Of a stretch of 64,000 nucleotides of DNA, positions 22,607 to 34,071 are shown piece by piece. Made by a program: the position numbers and the translations under genes. Under the pieces are notes generated by a model. The model was not told the origin of the DNA. It saw only the letters and a program-made list of their open reading frames with translations, and searched no databases. Position 1 is the stretch's first letter; each line of letters opens with the position of its first letter. Source of the stretch: Fragum whitleyi (taxonomy: Eukaryota > Mollusca > Bivalvia > Cardiida > Cardiidae); contig OX411545.1 in the NCBI GenBank assembly GCA_948146395.1, positions 22,275,526 to 22,339,525 on the forward strand, given 5' to 3'.

Positions 22607-22875
22607 GAATGGAGTTTTATGCCGCTTTCAATAGATTTTTAATTATATTGCAGAAGCTGGAGCACCTAACAATGGATTCCTGGTATTTCTCTTACCAGTA
22701 CTTCCATCCCATCCTTTCCCAACCTAGCTGCTTTCTCACATAGGCCTACAATTATAAACCATTGAGAAGTGACAAATAGTCAGAAAGAATGAGTGCCGCC
22801 CTTGGGGATCAAACCCTGAACCTCTAGATTGATAGTCTGATGCGCTACCAACTGCGCTATGACGTCGGCTTGCAG
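22607..22875 (-). mobile_element. tRNA-derived SINE
   Basis: On the minus strand it starts at about 22870 with GACGTCATAGCGCAGTTGGT (A box) and AGAGGTTCAGGGTTTGATCC (B box) at tRNA spacing. The shared SINE body follows, ending with the complement of GGAGTTTTATGCCGCTTTC. This is the best-preserved head of the five copies. Confidence 0.85.
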
Positions 22876-23314
22876 ACCCTTGAAAGGGGTGTGATATAAC
22901 AGGTCAAAGTAAATCTCAATATTCAATATAAGAATTAAGCTGTAACTGAAAACAAAAGAGAAAAGGAGAAATTGCTTTCAAAAAATTCTTCTTTTATCTC
23001 AATGTTTTCTGCACCTTTTAGCATCCAGCACGAAGAAAAGGTAATATGTTCTCCCAATCAAAGTATCTTCTTTTAAAAGAAAGAATATAAAAAAATTCAG
23101 ACAAATAAATTGTTTAGTCAGTCAAGTGAAATTCGACCACCAACTTGTCCAAAGAAAAGTGAGAAAACTTAGTATTCCCACACCTGAGAAAAAACATGTA
23201 GTAAGCAATATCCTACTGAAAGTTGTAGGTTTCCATTCACTAGTATCACTCACTAGATCCTTATTTCATACTACTTAACTTATCTCATTCACAACAAAGT
23301 AGAGACAAGCTTAC

Positions 23315-23394
23315 CTTATTTGCCTCTGCCTCTTTTTGTACTTTATAAAAGTTAGCGTCTGTTTTAGCTTTTTCTCTGGCTAATAAAGTCATAT
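23315..23394 (-). CDS. erlin: Erlin exon, LAREKAK block
   Basis: This 80-bp exon has acceptor TCTCTTACACAG and donor AATAAG|GTAAGC. AT completes Asp, then MTLLAREKAKTDANFYKV and QKEAEANK. LAREKAK-x-DA and AEANK are conserved in vertebrate erlins. It ends in phase 0. Confidence 0.95.
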
Positions 23395-23515
23395 CTGTGT
23401 AAGAGAAGAGAATCATATACGACAATAAAACAAAAACAAGGCCTTTCACATTGTTAAACACTAATACCCCTGCAAATGCCATTTTCAAAAGTTTTCAATA
23501 TTATTTGACCTTGAA

Positions 23516-25916
23516 ACTAGAAAGCCATGAATGGCTTGAGTCGCTCCACAAGCTTGAAATTATTGTAAATTAAAACAAATGAATGTTTTGACTAGATTTT
23601 TAGATATTTGGGATGCTACTGATGCTGAAAATGATTTTCAAAGTTTCAACTATATAACAGATAGAGAAATGACCTCTGCTTTTAAAAGACATATTTTTCA
23701 TCCAATCAAAATAGTTTTTGGCTGCATGATAATGGGTCACCCAAAGATCATACCAAAAACGTTTGATTGATATCCATCAGTTACATTCTGAGAAAATGTT
23801 TTTCATAGTTTCCACTATTTAACATTTTGAGAATTGACCTCCACCCATAAAATGTATATTTCTCATCCAATCAAACTAAATTTTGGTACACTGATAAAGG
23901 GTCACTCAAGGATCATTCAAGTGAAATATAGTCGATATCCAAAAATCAGATTCTAAGACTAGAAAGCCATGAATGGCTTGTGTCGCTCCACAGGCCTGAA
24001 TTTCTTGTAATAGCAAATCTAAGTTTCAATTAGATTTTTAGATATTTTTGGTTCTACTGATGTTGAATGATTTTCAAAGTTTCCACTATTATAACATATA
24101 GAGAAATGACCCCCGCCCATAAAAGACATATTTTTCATCCAATGACAATAATTTTTGGAAGACTGATAAAGAATCACTCAAGAATCATTCTGGTGAAATT
24201 TGGTTGATATCCATCACTAACATTCTGAGAAAATGATTTTCAAAGTTTCCACTATATAACATATAGAGAAATGACCTCCGCCCATAAAATACATAATTTT
24301 CAACTGATCACAATAATTTTTGGTAGACTGATAAAGAATCACCCAAGAATCATTCTGGTGAAATTTGGTTGATATCAATCACTAACATTCTGAGAAAATG
24401 ATTTTCAAAGTTTCCACTATATAACATATAGAGAAATGACCTCCGCCCATAAAATACATAATTTTCAACTGATCACAATAATTTTTGGTAGACTGATAAA
24501 GGGGCACCCAAGAATCCTTCATGTAAAATTTGGTTGATATCTATCACTTAGATTCTGAGAAAATGATTTTCAAAGTTTCCACTATATAACATATAGAGAA
24601 ATGACCTCTGCCCATAAAATACATATTTTTCATCCAATCAAAATTTTGGTAGACTGATAAAGGGTCACCCAAGGATCATTCATGTAAAATTTGGTTGATA
24701 TCCATCCGTAAGAACCTGAGAAAAGTCACTTTTTACCATATTTGGAAATTAGCCACGCCCATTAAATCCATGTTTTTCATTGGATCAAAATTTCTTGAAC
24801 AACTTTGAAAGAGGGTCACCCAAGGATCATTCCTGTGAAGTTTGGTTGAAATCCATCCAGTAGTTTCTGAGAAGAAGATTTTTAAAGAAAAAGTTTACGA
24901 CCGCACGCACGGACGCACGGACGCACGGACGGACGCACGACGGACACAACGCCATGACAATAGCCCCAGTGGCTTTCAGCCAGTGGAGCTAAAAAATGAT
25001 TTTCAAATTTTCCATTATATATAATATATAGAGAAATGACCTCTGCCCATAAAATCATATTTTTCATCCAATCAAAATAACAGTCACTCAAGGATCATTC
25101 CAGTGAAATTTGGTTGATATCCATCAGTTACATACTGAGAAAATGATTTTCAAAGTTTCCACTTTGTAACATACAGAGAAATGACCTCCGCCCATAAAAT
25201 GCATATTTTTCATCCCATCACAATGATGTTTTGTAGACTGATAAAGGGTCACTCAAGGATCATTCCAGTGAAATTTGGTTGATATCCATCAGTTACATAC
25301 TGAGAAAATGATTTTCAAAGTTTCCACTATATAACATATAGAGAAATGACCTCCGCCCATAAAATGCATATTTTCCATCCGATCACAATGATTTTTTGTA
25401 GACTGATAAAGGGTCACTCAAGGATCATTCCAGTGAAATTTGGTTGATATCCATAAGTTACTTTCTGAGAAAATGATTTTCAAAGTTTCCACTATATAAC
25501 ATATAGAGAAATGACCTCCGCCCATAAAATGTATATTTTCCATCCGATCACAATGATTTTTTTGTAGACTGATAAAGGGTCACCCAAGGATCATTCATGT
25601 AAAATTTAATTGGTATCCATTGATTAGAATCTGAGAAAACTCACTTTTTACCATATTTGGAAATTAGCCACGCCCATTAAATCCATGTTTTTCATTGGAT
25701 CAAAATTTCTTGAACAATTTTGAAAGAGGGTCACCCAAGTATCATTCCTGTGAAATTTGGTTGAAATCCATCCAGTAGTTTCTGAGGAGAAGATTTTTAA
25801 AGAAAAGTTTACGACCGGACGCACGCACGCACGCACGCATGCACGGACAGACGGATGCACGACGGACACAACGCCATGACAATAGCCCCAGTGGCTGAAC
25901 CAGTGGAGCTAAAAAT
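23516..25916 (+). mobile_element. Pearl-like family A element with a second family A element nested in its core
   Basis: Outer element: 5' end at 23516 (ACTAGAAAGCCATGAATGGC), core to 23957, then core again from 24996 to the ACGC/ACGG tract at 25812-25865 and 3' end near 25911. Inner complete element: 23958 (ACTAGAAAGCC) to 24995 (CAGTGGAGCTAAAAA), with its own tract at 24900-24945. The outer core sequence TTCTAAG at the left joins directly to AAATGATTTTC at the right, as expected for one interrupted core unit. Confidence 0.85.
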
Positions 25917-26105
25917 GACCTTGACATATGACATTGACACTGGTACCAACAGAAAAGCTTGTCACAAGCAATACTCCTATGAAATATATAGAATCTATCC
26001 TTTGCTTATCAAAAGTTATGGCCAATGTTGAAGTTTTTTTAGGGACAATAGTCAGGTCAAAAACAATTTGCCACCAATCTATGGATGCAGGGGCATAAAA
26101 TGACA
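25917..26105. repeat. Repeat family E fragment
   Basis: AATGACCTTGACATATGACA..., AGTTATGGCCAATGTTGAAG and GATGCAGGGGCATAAAA occur in the family order. Confidence 0.65.
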
Positions 26106-26109
26106 TTTG

Positions 26110-26670
26110 TCACAATTACATTTGCTTAATATTTCATTGTGACCTACTGTTATACTGTTCTTAAAACAATATTTTTTTCAAATATTCAATTTAAGGAGTT
26201 CCCAGATAGTCATTTTTTGCATGATTAGTTACAAATAAATATATTTATTATCATGATATGCTTTCATTATTTGGCAGACTTATGGTTGAGTGAAATCATA
26301 CTTCATAAAACATTTATGACCAAAATCTCTCGAGGCTTTTATGTTTTCACACGGCTTTATGTCATTTTTTACTCCAATATAACTCTTATGAACATCAAGT
26401 ACACAACTTAGGTGAAGCTGAACAACTGACACAGGCCAGTGTTGAACCCAATCAGACAAGTTATACTGAAATAATAGGTTTACGAGACCAATGAGCTAAA
26501 AACTGAGCCCTTTTTCAGGAATTGTATTTGAACCATTCTTTGAAGCTATGCGTGTAAGGAAGACAGGTGTTGTAACACACTTCCCCTAAGAGTCATCATA
26601 TTGAGGGCATAGAGCAAAAATATAGAATGTCTTTACAGTGTATAGATACATACCATGTTTTTGCTCTGAG
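26110..26670. other. Erlin intron, no further feature
   Basis: AT-rich sequence without recognisable exon or repeat boundaries. Confidence 0.45.
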
Positions 26671-26679
26671 CCCTAAATA

Positions 26680-27048
26680 TCCATCAATTACAATTGAGAA
26701 AATGATTTTCAAAGTTTCCACTTTATAACATAGAGAGAAATGACCTCTGACCATAAAAGACTTATTTTTCATCCAATCACAATAATATTTGGTAGACTGA
26801 TAAAGGGTCAATCAAGGATCATTTATGTATCAATTAGATTCCAAGAAAGTCTCATATTACCATATATGGAAATTAGCCACGCCAATTAAATCCATGTTTT
26901 TCATTGGATCAAAATTTCTTGAACAACTTTGAAAGAGGGTCACCCATGGATCATTTCTGTGAAGTTTGGTTGAAATTCATCCAGTAATTTCTGAGGAGAA
27001 GAATTTTAAAGAAAAAGTTTAAGAACTAACGCATGGACGCTAAAAAGA
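26680..27048 (+). mobile_element. Family A fragment
   Basis: Two core units and the GAGGAGAAGAATTTTAAAGA segment. It is cut off after a short ACGCATGGACGC remnant, 22 bp before the erlin exon donor at 27071. Confidence 0.7.
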
Positions 27049-27070
27049 CACATGAATGAATAATTCTGAC

Positions 27071-27160
27071 CTTCTATTTCCGACATCCTCTTTTCTGATT
27101 CCTTCTCCATCACTTTTTGTTCCCAGTGGATTTTAGCAACTGAGGCATTCTTTTCAGCTT
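27071..27160 (-). CDS. erlin: Erlin exon, coiled-coil middle
   Basis: This 90-bp exon has acceptor TATGTTCCACAG and donor ATAGAAG|GTCAGA. It encodes EAEKNASVAKIHWEQKVM, then EKESEKRMSEIE, matching the vertebrate QKVMEKETEKKISEIED stretch. The donor GTCAGA is weaker than the others, but the next exon completes Asp in frame. Confidence 0.93.
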
Positions 27161-27488
27161 CTGTGGAACATAGAAACAGTTATATATATAGCAATATATA
27201 TTATAAGTACTTAGTGTTTTGTATAGAAAAATATCTAACAGGGTTGGGATAAATAATTGATAATTGTTGAGGCTCTGCCGAGACAATTATCTATTCTCAC
27301 AACCGAGTTAGATATTTTTTCATACAATACACTAAGTACATTTTATATTTATCTTATAACCTCTATTTACCTTGATTTGGTCAATGTTTCTAACAGAAAT
27401 GCAAGTTTCTAAAAATAACTGCATTATGTCATTGTTCCAAAAAAATCCATGTGATGGAATCACACAGATATTTGTATAGTTATAATAT

Positions 27489-28511
27489 AACAAGAGCTTC
27501 GCAAGCGGCGCATATACGCCCGAAGGGGCTTGTCAGTAACCTGGGCTTGTCAGTAACGTGAGCTTGAATGATAGCTAAAAATATTGCAAACAGACAGACA
27601 GACAAATGGTACCATAACATTTAAATATGAAAATATATTTAGTCCTAAGCACAAAAAGACAACCTACAGAGTCATTATGGCAAGTTTCCTTTCATTCCCA
27701 TCCATGATGTAGGAGAAAATGAGCCGACAAGAAATTTTGTTTTTTCCATCAACTCAAGGGCTGATAATCCAAGATAACTCTAGAATAACTGGAGCATTTT
27801 GAATTGAAAAGTCTTATGTAAAACTAGACATTATAGAGAGTAATTGTGTCTAGTTTCAGCTCATTTCAATTGATAGTTAAGGAGGAGTTGCACACAAAAT
27901 ACAGTGATTTTCGTTTAATTCAAGGGCAGATAATTAAAGATTTCTCAGGATTGACTGGAGCAATTTGAATTTCAAAGGTCTAATGCACAACAAGACATCA
28001 TAGGGAGTAAATGTGTCTAGTTTCAGCTCATTCCCATTGATAGTTTAGGAGGAGTTGTGCACACAAAAAATAGTGATTTTCGTTAAATTCAAGGGCAGAT
28101 AATTCAAGATCTCTCAGGAATGACTGGAGCGATTTGAATTTCAAAGGTCTTATGCACAACTAGAGATCATAGGGAGTAATTCTGTGTAGTTTCAGCTTAT
28201 TCCCTTGATAGTTTAGGAGGAGTTGCGCACACAAAAAACAGTGATTTTGGTTATATTAAAGGGCAGATAATTCAAGATTTCTCAGGAATTTCTGGAGCGA
28301 TTTGAATTTCAAAGGTCTTATGCACAACTAGACATCATAGGGAGTAATTGTGTGTAGTTTCAGCTTAATCCCATTGATAGTTCAGGAGGAGTCGCGCACA
28401 CAAAAAATTGCTAACGGACGGACAGACGGACGGACAGACGGACAGACGGACGGACGGACAGACAGACGGACGACCGAGGCCATAACATAATACGACCCTT
28501 CGGGCGTATAA
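27489..28511 (+). mobile_element. Pearl-like element, family C
   Basis: 5' end AACAAGAGCTTCGCAAGCGG with ATATACGCCCGAAGGGG. Four core units of about 120-150 bp (GGGCAGATAATTCAAGAT, TTTGAATTTCAAAGGTCTTA, CATAGGGAGTAATTGTGT). An (ACGGACAG)n tract at 28412-28474 and the 3' hairpin TACGACCCTTCGGGCGTATA. The hairpin inverts the 5' ATACGCCCGAAGGG. Confidence 0.88.
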
Positions 28512-29242
28512 AAACAGTTATATGTTCTAGTCAGTCCAAACAAAATAAGATTCAATGAAAATATTTTCTTTGTTTAAGAATGTCCATTTTATCAGAGCTT
28601 TTGCCCAAAGTGAAGAGACCTTTTTTTAATGGTTGCTGAAGTGGTCGCTTGAAAGAAGTGGTCACTTGAGCAAAATCAACTGTGGTTCAAAGATATATAA
28701 ATGATTTCAGTTGGAAGAGACCAACCGATAAAGTATGTTATTTGTGCCATAAACTCGTTTGTTGAGGAAAATATTTTTCTGAATTTACATATGTTTGCAA
28801 AATATTAGTGTATTCTTCAACACCACAACTATACAGCTTTAGTGTTGCAAATAAAGTTCAGGTCACTGCAAATGATTGCTTTACCTGATTTATGTTAGGC
28901 TTCTGAAAATGGTTGGCAGCCCTGTAGATGACAGAGAAATTTGACAATTAAAATCTGTAATTTTTCTTCAATGCACAGTCATGCTTATTCTTTGCAGTCT
29001 ACTTAGAGAATCAAGTTCAAAGCCACAAACATTTGCTAAATATCAATTACGGTAGTGGAACCATTATAGTTCTGCAACATTTATTAGCTCATGATCTTTT
29101 AAAATGTTAATCAAGGTTTTCTAGTGTAATCATTGGGAAACCTCCGTTAACACTGTTAAGGTTAATTACTTTCAAAACATTGCAGAACTATTACGGGTCC
29201 ACCACCTTCACAGTTTTCTGCTAATGCGTGTAAAATACTAAC

Positions 29243-29334
29243 CAATAATAGCCTTCTTCCTTTCAGTTTCGGCTTCTTTTTCAATAACCTTCTGTTTCTC
29301 TGTTGCTATCAAAAGTTTGGTTTTCTCTGCTTCC
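29243..29334 (-). CDS. erlin: Erlin exon, start of coiled-coil
   Basis: This 92-bp exon starts after TGTGTTTTCAG and ends ATTATTG|GTTAGT. It encodes [16 protein letters not shown], then [14 protein letters not shown], the charged helical segment after the SPFH domain that drives oligomer assembly. Both phases agree with the flanking exons. Confidence 0.94.
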
Positions 29335-29377
29335 CTGAAAACACATATACAGGTCAGAAGTGGGTATTACCAGTCTA

Positions 29378-29523
29378 AAGGTAGTGGACCATAATATTTT
29401 GGCGGTCATAAACTGTAACAGTGTAAACCGAGGTTTCCTAATGATTTCATTAGGAAACCTCGGTTAACAATGTGAAAGATCATGGGTTCTGTAATGTTAC
29501 AGAACTACTACAGGTCCACTACC
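29378..29523. repeat. Foldback element with GGTAGTGGACC ends
   Basis: GGTAGTGGACC at the left and GGTCCACTACC at the right. The central hairpin AACCGAGGTTTCCTAATG-ATTT-CATTAGGAAACCTCGGTT is nearly perfect. Diverged relatives at 29048-29215 and 15830-15955. Confidence 0.75.
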
Positions 29524-30469
29524 ATAAATCTTTATCTGTCAATGAAACCAAACATTTTTTATTATACTGCAAAGAAAAGTCTAGAATTTTCATTGGTTAA
29601 TGCTGACCTGACAAACATTGCTATCTACGGCCACTCCGGTATATCTTCTAATGTTTCCTTAAGGCGCTTAGCCGTGAACATAGACGAAATGGCAGCCACG
29701 ATTCTCTCGCTTCGCAGATAACATGACCAAAATAAACACATTAGGCTACAGTTGAAAAGCATGTCAGTTAATAATGTGCAAATAAAAAATGATGTAGCTG
29801 TCAATAAATACCTTAAATTTTTACAAATCTGTCCATTTAAACTGCCAAGTTTTTCGCAGGTTCAGCCAAGAACCGCTTTCATATCACAACATCAGAAAGT
29901 GTAGTAGTGTGACGTCACAACTATATATGACGTCACTTTATACATGTTTACATTTCATAGAGGTGCATCAAGGGATATTGGTGGTTTAGAAGAAATTGGT
30001 TAATACTAACGCCTTAAATAGGCAAAAGACAGATATTTAGCCCTAAAACTTTGAAGTATAATAAATTCATAATAGGGTTTCTTGCCTGGGTATATGAAAA
30101 TTTATTCCTGGCAGTAAAAATGATGTCAACCCTTGCCTTCGGCTCAAGTGACACCACTTTTTCCAGCCAGGAATGAATTGTCATATACCCCAGCAAGAAA
30201 CCATATAACTAATAAGGTACTGTTTTGAATAACTTTAATGAGACAATCACAGTTTTCAATGACTGTCATTGAAATTGAAAACCCACTTTAAGAAACAACC
30301 CAAGAAACTGTTGAGAAACCTTTATCCACTTTACATGGGTCATGAGGTGGCAGAATGAGGCTCAGGTTAGAAAGCAGGGGAAAACCCTGGAAGATAAGCA
30401 CCCAAAATTTTAAGAAATGTTCAAGTATCAAGTCAAAGAGATGTATTTGTGGAATTCTAATGCCCCAAC

Positions 30470-31065
30470 TTTTTTTCATTAGTTTGACCTTGACCCTGGT
30501 GTCAGCAGATGCATATCGTTGAGATCTATCATCATGCCCAATATCTGCATTGTATCTCAAAGAGCTTTGAGTTATTGGCAATGTTAATTAAGAGATATAA
30601 AGATAATTTGTTGATTTCAATAAGGTATGAAACTAAAAACCTGATCACACTGTATGAATATGCGAAGTGGATTCATGCATGAGTGTGATTATGTTTATGT
30701 TTCATAATATGCGAAGTGGATTCATGCATGAGTGTGATTATGTTTTTAGTTTCATACCTTCATGAAATCAACTAATTATCTCCATATCTTATTATTTAAT
30801 TCCATGAAGCAAACAATGTAAATATTTGTCAACAATGAAGCAGTTTTCTAATGGGACTTCTTTTGCTGAAGATCACAAAGTAGCTCTTTAATCAAAATAG
30901 ATTTCATAAAGAAATACATACAATTTTTCAGCCAATCAAAATGCACGAAATCTGATGGAATCAACTAGAATTAAATTATATTCTTTTTGTTACAGTTTTA
31001 CAGACAGATGAACAATGGTAACATAATATGATCCCAATCGTATTGATGCAGGGACATAAAAATTT
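30470..31065. repeat. Repeat family E copy with a foldback inside
   Basis: TTTGACCTTGACCCTGGTGTCAGCAGATGC at the left and ACAGACAGATGAACAATGG...GATGCAGGGACATAAAA at the right match the family. The element at 30589-30775 interrupts it after GGCAATGTTAA. Confidence 0.6.
30589..30775. mobile_element. Foldback element, family T, with internal direct repeat
   Basis: GAGATATAAAGATAATTTGTTGATTTC... and its inverted ...GAAATCAACTAATTATCTCCATATC. Inside, a 38-bp segment containing GCGAAGTGGATTCATGCATG is present twice in tandem (30660-30699 and 30709-30748). Confidence 0.75.
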
Positions 31066-31149
31066 TTACTCCCTTTACATAACATTTGTTTGGGTAATTG
31101 GTTGATAGTTAATCAAATATAAATTCAAAGGGTTAACAAAGAATAGTTT

Positions 31150-31337
31150 TATTTCAACCCTTGCACATATGTGCAGTCTGATGTTGGTCTATACCACCTG
31201 TTTCTCACTTTCAAACCGAAATCGTCAATAGATTTAGTTTTTCAAATAGAAATTTACCTACAGTTGGTACTTTCAGTGCTTTTTGCCCTTTGTTTTTGAT
31301 GAAAATTAGCCAAAATGTATTCAGCATGATAGGGTTA
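31150..31337. mobile_element. Family J MITE, left end truncated
   Basis: Contains GCACATATGTGCAGTCTGAT and ends TTCAGCATGATAGGGTTAA; left terminus replaced by TTTCAACCCTTGCACA. Confidence 0.75.
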
Positions 31338-31424
31338 AGTTTTAAAATACATGTTAGAGTATACATCCAAATCAGCAATTTTCAGTATCATGAGACAGAT
31401 TGAAATAATATACCTATTTCTTAC

Positions 31425-31557
31425 ATTTGTTCATAATTCTTTCTAATTTGTTCCGGAATTTTAGGTTTCGTCACTCTTACACTATGTACAGTCAATCCTG
31501 GAGCTTGGGTAGTCAGATCTTTCTGTAGGGAATTCTTTAAATTCTCATCAATTTGGT
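31425..31557 (-). CDS. erlin: Erlin exon, end of SPFH domain
   Basis: The acceptor is GTTTTCTTTCAG. The first AC completes Asp of [17 protein letters not shown]; then [18 protein letters not shown] and IRKNYEQM. The donor is CAAAT|GTAAGA, so Met is split between exons. The VRVTKP-x-IPE-x-IR-x-NYE motif is diagnostic of erlins. Confidence 0.95.
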
Positions 31558-31834
31558 CTGAAAGAAAACATCGTACATAGAGAATAACTGTTTGTTCCAG
31601 TCTTTCACTGAGTGAACACCTAAAGCTATATTTTTTTTTCATCAGGATTTGTCACTTAAGAAACAATAACATTTTTTGTTCAACATATGCATGAAATCTC
31701 GATTTTACATGAAAACCGGATGATAATTCTACTTCTTTAATGCTAAGATGAGAAAATGTTAGGTCAAAATTTTCTTAAAGCGTCTCATTTTGAGCGTGAT
31801 TACTAAGCAACATTGTTATTCCTTTTGTTTATTT

Positions 31835-32297
31835 AGGTCCCCTCAGATAAAGAAAATTAATGAGAAATGAACAAAAGCAGGGTATTATACTTGTTTTTTT
31901 TTTCCACTGGTTTAGCAATGAGATTGTCAAGTGTTAATCTACCATTATTTCTCGATAATCCACCAAAACTCATTAAAGAAGAATAGCTTATTCCATCAAC
32001 TTTGGCTATTTTGATAGCACACTGGGCACACTGCAGGAAAATAGGAACTTGCATGAAACACGCAGTTTTTAGGTCTGCTCAGATAAAGTAAATTAATGAA
32101 ATGAAAAAAAGCAGGGTATTATACTTGGGTTATTTCACTGGTTTAACAATGAGATTGTCAAGTGATAATCTACCATTAATTCTCGATAATCCACCAAACG
32201 CATTAAAGAAGAATAGCTTATTCCATCAACTTTGTCTATTTTAATAGCACACAGGGCACACTGCAGGAAAATAGGAACTAACATGAAAGAAGAAGTT
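31835..32297. repeat. Tandem duplication of an about 230-bp intronic segment
   Basis: Copy 1 (31835-32062) and copy 2 (32068-32297) align along their whole length with scattered changes and a few indels. Shared landmarks are GCAGGGTATTATACTTG, GAATAGCTTATTCCATCAAC and CACACTGCAGGAAAATAGGA. The minus strand of each copy has an acceptor-like CCTATTTTCCTGCAG followed by an open stretch, but its phase does not fit the erlin exons either side. Confidence 0.85.
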
Positions 32298-32339
32298 TCT
32301 ACCTTTCTATAAAGGTATTCTTAAAGTTTTGTTCTTGAA

Positions 32340-32450
32340 ATTGATTTTTAAAAGACAGATTTCCCTACACCCTTGGATTCTAAGGCTTTCAGTACTTTGA
32401 CATGAGTGCAATTCTTTAAGAGAATTTAATTCAGCATGACAAGGGTTAAA
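32340..32450. mobile_element. Family J MITE, 3' half
   Basis: Ends TTCAGCATGACAAGGGTTAA and shares TTTCAGTACTTTGACATGAG-like text with the copy at 54017-54274. Confidence 0.7.
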
Positions 32451-32496
32451 TTATGATCAAATGAAAAATGGCAATTAATGTAAACATATGACTCAC

Positions 32497-32684
32497 CAAA
32501 AAGATCAATATACACTTCTTGTAGATTATGAACACTACAAAACTGGTTCAGTTCATGGTGTATTTTATTGTATATGAGTGTTTTATCGTAGTCTGCCGTG
32601 TAGTTTTTCACCATTTCATGAACAGACTCTACTTCCAACTTGTTTACAACTTCTACTCTCTCAAAATATATAATTACACCCCCA
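32497..32684 (-). CDS. erlin: Erlin exon, SPFH domain with conserved glycosylation site
   Basis: This 188-bp exon starts after TTTGTATTTCAG and ends TTTTTG|GTGAGT. The leading T completes Ser of the GTSGG motif. The segment reads [14 protein letters not shown], then [28 protein letters not shown] and IDLF. The NYT sequon matches the single N-glycosylation site known in vertebrate erlins, supporting lumenal topology. [10 protein letters not shown] is a family signature. It ends in phase 1, matching the next exon. Confidence 0.95.
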
Positions 32685-32822
32685 CTGAAATACAAAGTCA
32701 GAGCTCATTTGAGAGAGATGGAACAATTTGATTTCAAAGCTTTTATATCTTTTTTCCACCAAAAATAATGAGTACCTAGAACAAAAAGTAAGGAAAAACA
32801 AGATATATTGTCGAACACAAAT

Positions 32823-32852
32823 GCCCCCCCCCCCCCCCCCCCCCCAAAAAAA
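32823..32852. repeat. Homopolymer C run followed by A run
   Basis: More than 20 consecutive C then about 9 A; a likely sequencing or assembly weak point. Confidence 0.9.
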
Positions 32853-32869
32853 AACCCAGTAAATTTTAC

Positions 32870-33075
32870 AGAAGTTTGACCTTGAAAGATGATCTTGACC
32901 ATGTCACTTGACCTTGGTACCAGCAGATGCATATCATTGAGATCTATCATCATACAAAATATGAACATTGTATCTAGAATAAGCTTGAATTAATTGGCAA
33001 TATTAAGTTTCTAGATTAAGTTTTGCAGACAGACAGACCAACAGACAGCCCATGATATAATTGCTGTGGGGGCAT
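32870..33075. repeat. Repeat family E fragment
   Basis: GTTTGACCTTGAAAGATGAT, CCAGCAGATGCATATCATTG, AGACAGACAGACCAACAGAC and TGTGGGGGCATA are in family order. Confidence 0.65.
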
Positions 33076-33410
33076 ACAGAACTCTCTTTTTAATATTTTT
33101 ATATTATTCTTATACTCTATACTATCATTTAAATTCATCACCAGTAAAACTGTTGAGAAAATTGCTACAACATTTCAAAAAGAGCTAACAATAAGATAAT
33201 CAGGTGAAAAAACTCTGCCCCCCTCTACATATTGATATATTATTCTACACAACAGATCATTACAAATATATAAAATGGATGTGAAGGCTGAACTTTGTCT
33301 ATGCCCCTATCAGAATGGTATATTCTGAATTTGACATGAAACATGTTAAAGGATAAAGAATTTCAAATTCATCAAACACACATGAAACTGTGTACAAATG
33401 CACATTTTAC

Positions 33411-33457
33411 CTGGTACCACATGGAATATTCTTGACCTCATCTGTTTGTAAGGTTGT
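33411..33457 (-). CDS. erlin: Erlin exon, SPFH domain TTLQTDEVKN block
   Basis: This 47-bp exon has acceptor CTTGTTTTACAG and donor ACCAG|GTAAAA. It encodes TTLQTDEVKNIPCGT plus two bases of Ser, nearly identical to the vertebrate ERLIN2 block TTLQTDEVKNVPCGTS. It starts in phase 0. The preceding exon, which is not located, must therefore end on a complete codon (expected SVQ or similar). Confidence 0.93.
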
Positions 33458-33604
33458 CTGTAAAACAAGTAAAAATAGTTTATGTAAACACAAAATGCAA
33501 ACAGTTGATATATTTGTAAAGATGACCTCAACATTTAATCTTAAAATTGGAAGTTCTCTTAATTTTAACCTTGATAGTGGCTCTTCATTACTTAACTGCA
33601 ACTC

Positions 33605-33715
33605 TAGAGGTTGGAATTCCGATGCCTGACTTATACAACATGGGCTTTTCTACTTGCAGGCAAGTGTATTTTCCACAACAACCTGTTCATGGACAAGTAA
33701 GTTCAAGGCTTAAAA
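33605..33715. repeat. Fragment of the ACTTGTCC family
   Basis: GGTTGGAATTCCGATGCCTG, CTACTTGCAGGCAAGTGTAT and CATGGACAAGTAAG match the element at 295-645 in inverted order. Confidence 0.55.
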
Positions 33716-34071
33716 GTAAACTAGATCTCAAATATAAACAAGAGATGTTTGTAAAACATTTATGCCCCCAACAAAAGCAGGTCAATAGCCTACTCTTAAT
33801 CAATCAACAAAGGGCAATAATTAACAAAATATGATGAGTAGAGTTATGATTCTTGTGCACTGCAAATCTATCCACCTGTGAAGTTTCATGATTCTAGCTT
33901 GCATTCTTTTTGAGATATGCTCCAGACAAATAACAGTCTATGGACGGACCATAGACCGACAATCGCAGAACAATATACACCCTCTTCAAAGGGGGACATG
34001 TCTATCTTAATGCATGAGAGAATGGATAATACTATTGTTAACAAGTATCTGGTGTTGTATGCAACACATAA

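Noticed and set aside
22800..22875. A functional tRNA gene on the minus strand
   Set aside because: Good A and B boxes, but it is continuous with a SINE body shared by four other copies in the window.
31857..32054. Possible alternative erlin exon (CAQCAIKIAKVDG...)
   Set aside because: Neither duplicate joins the flanking erlin exons in frame, and it has no similarity to erlins; kept only as a finding.
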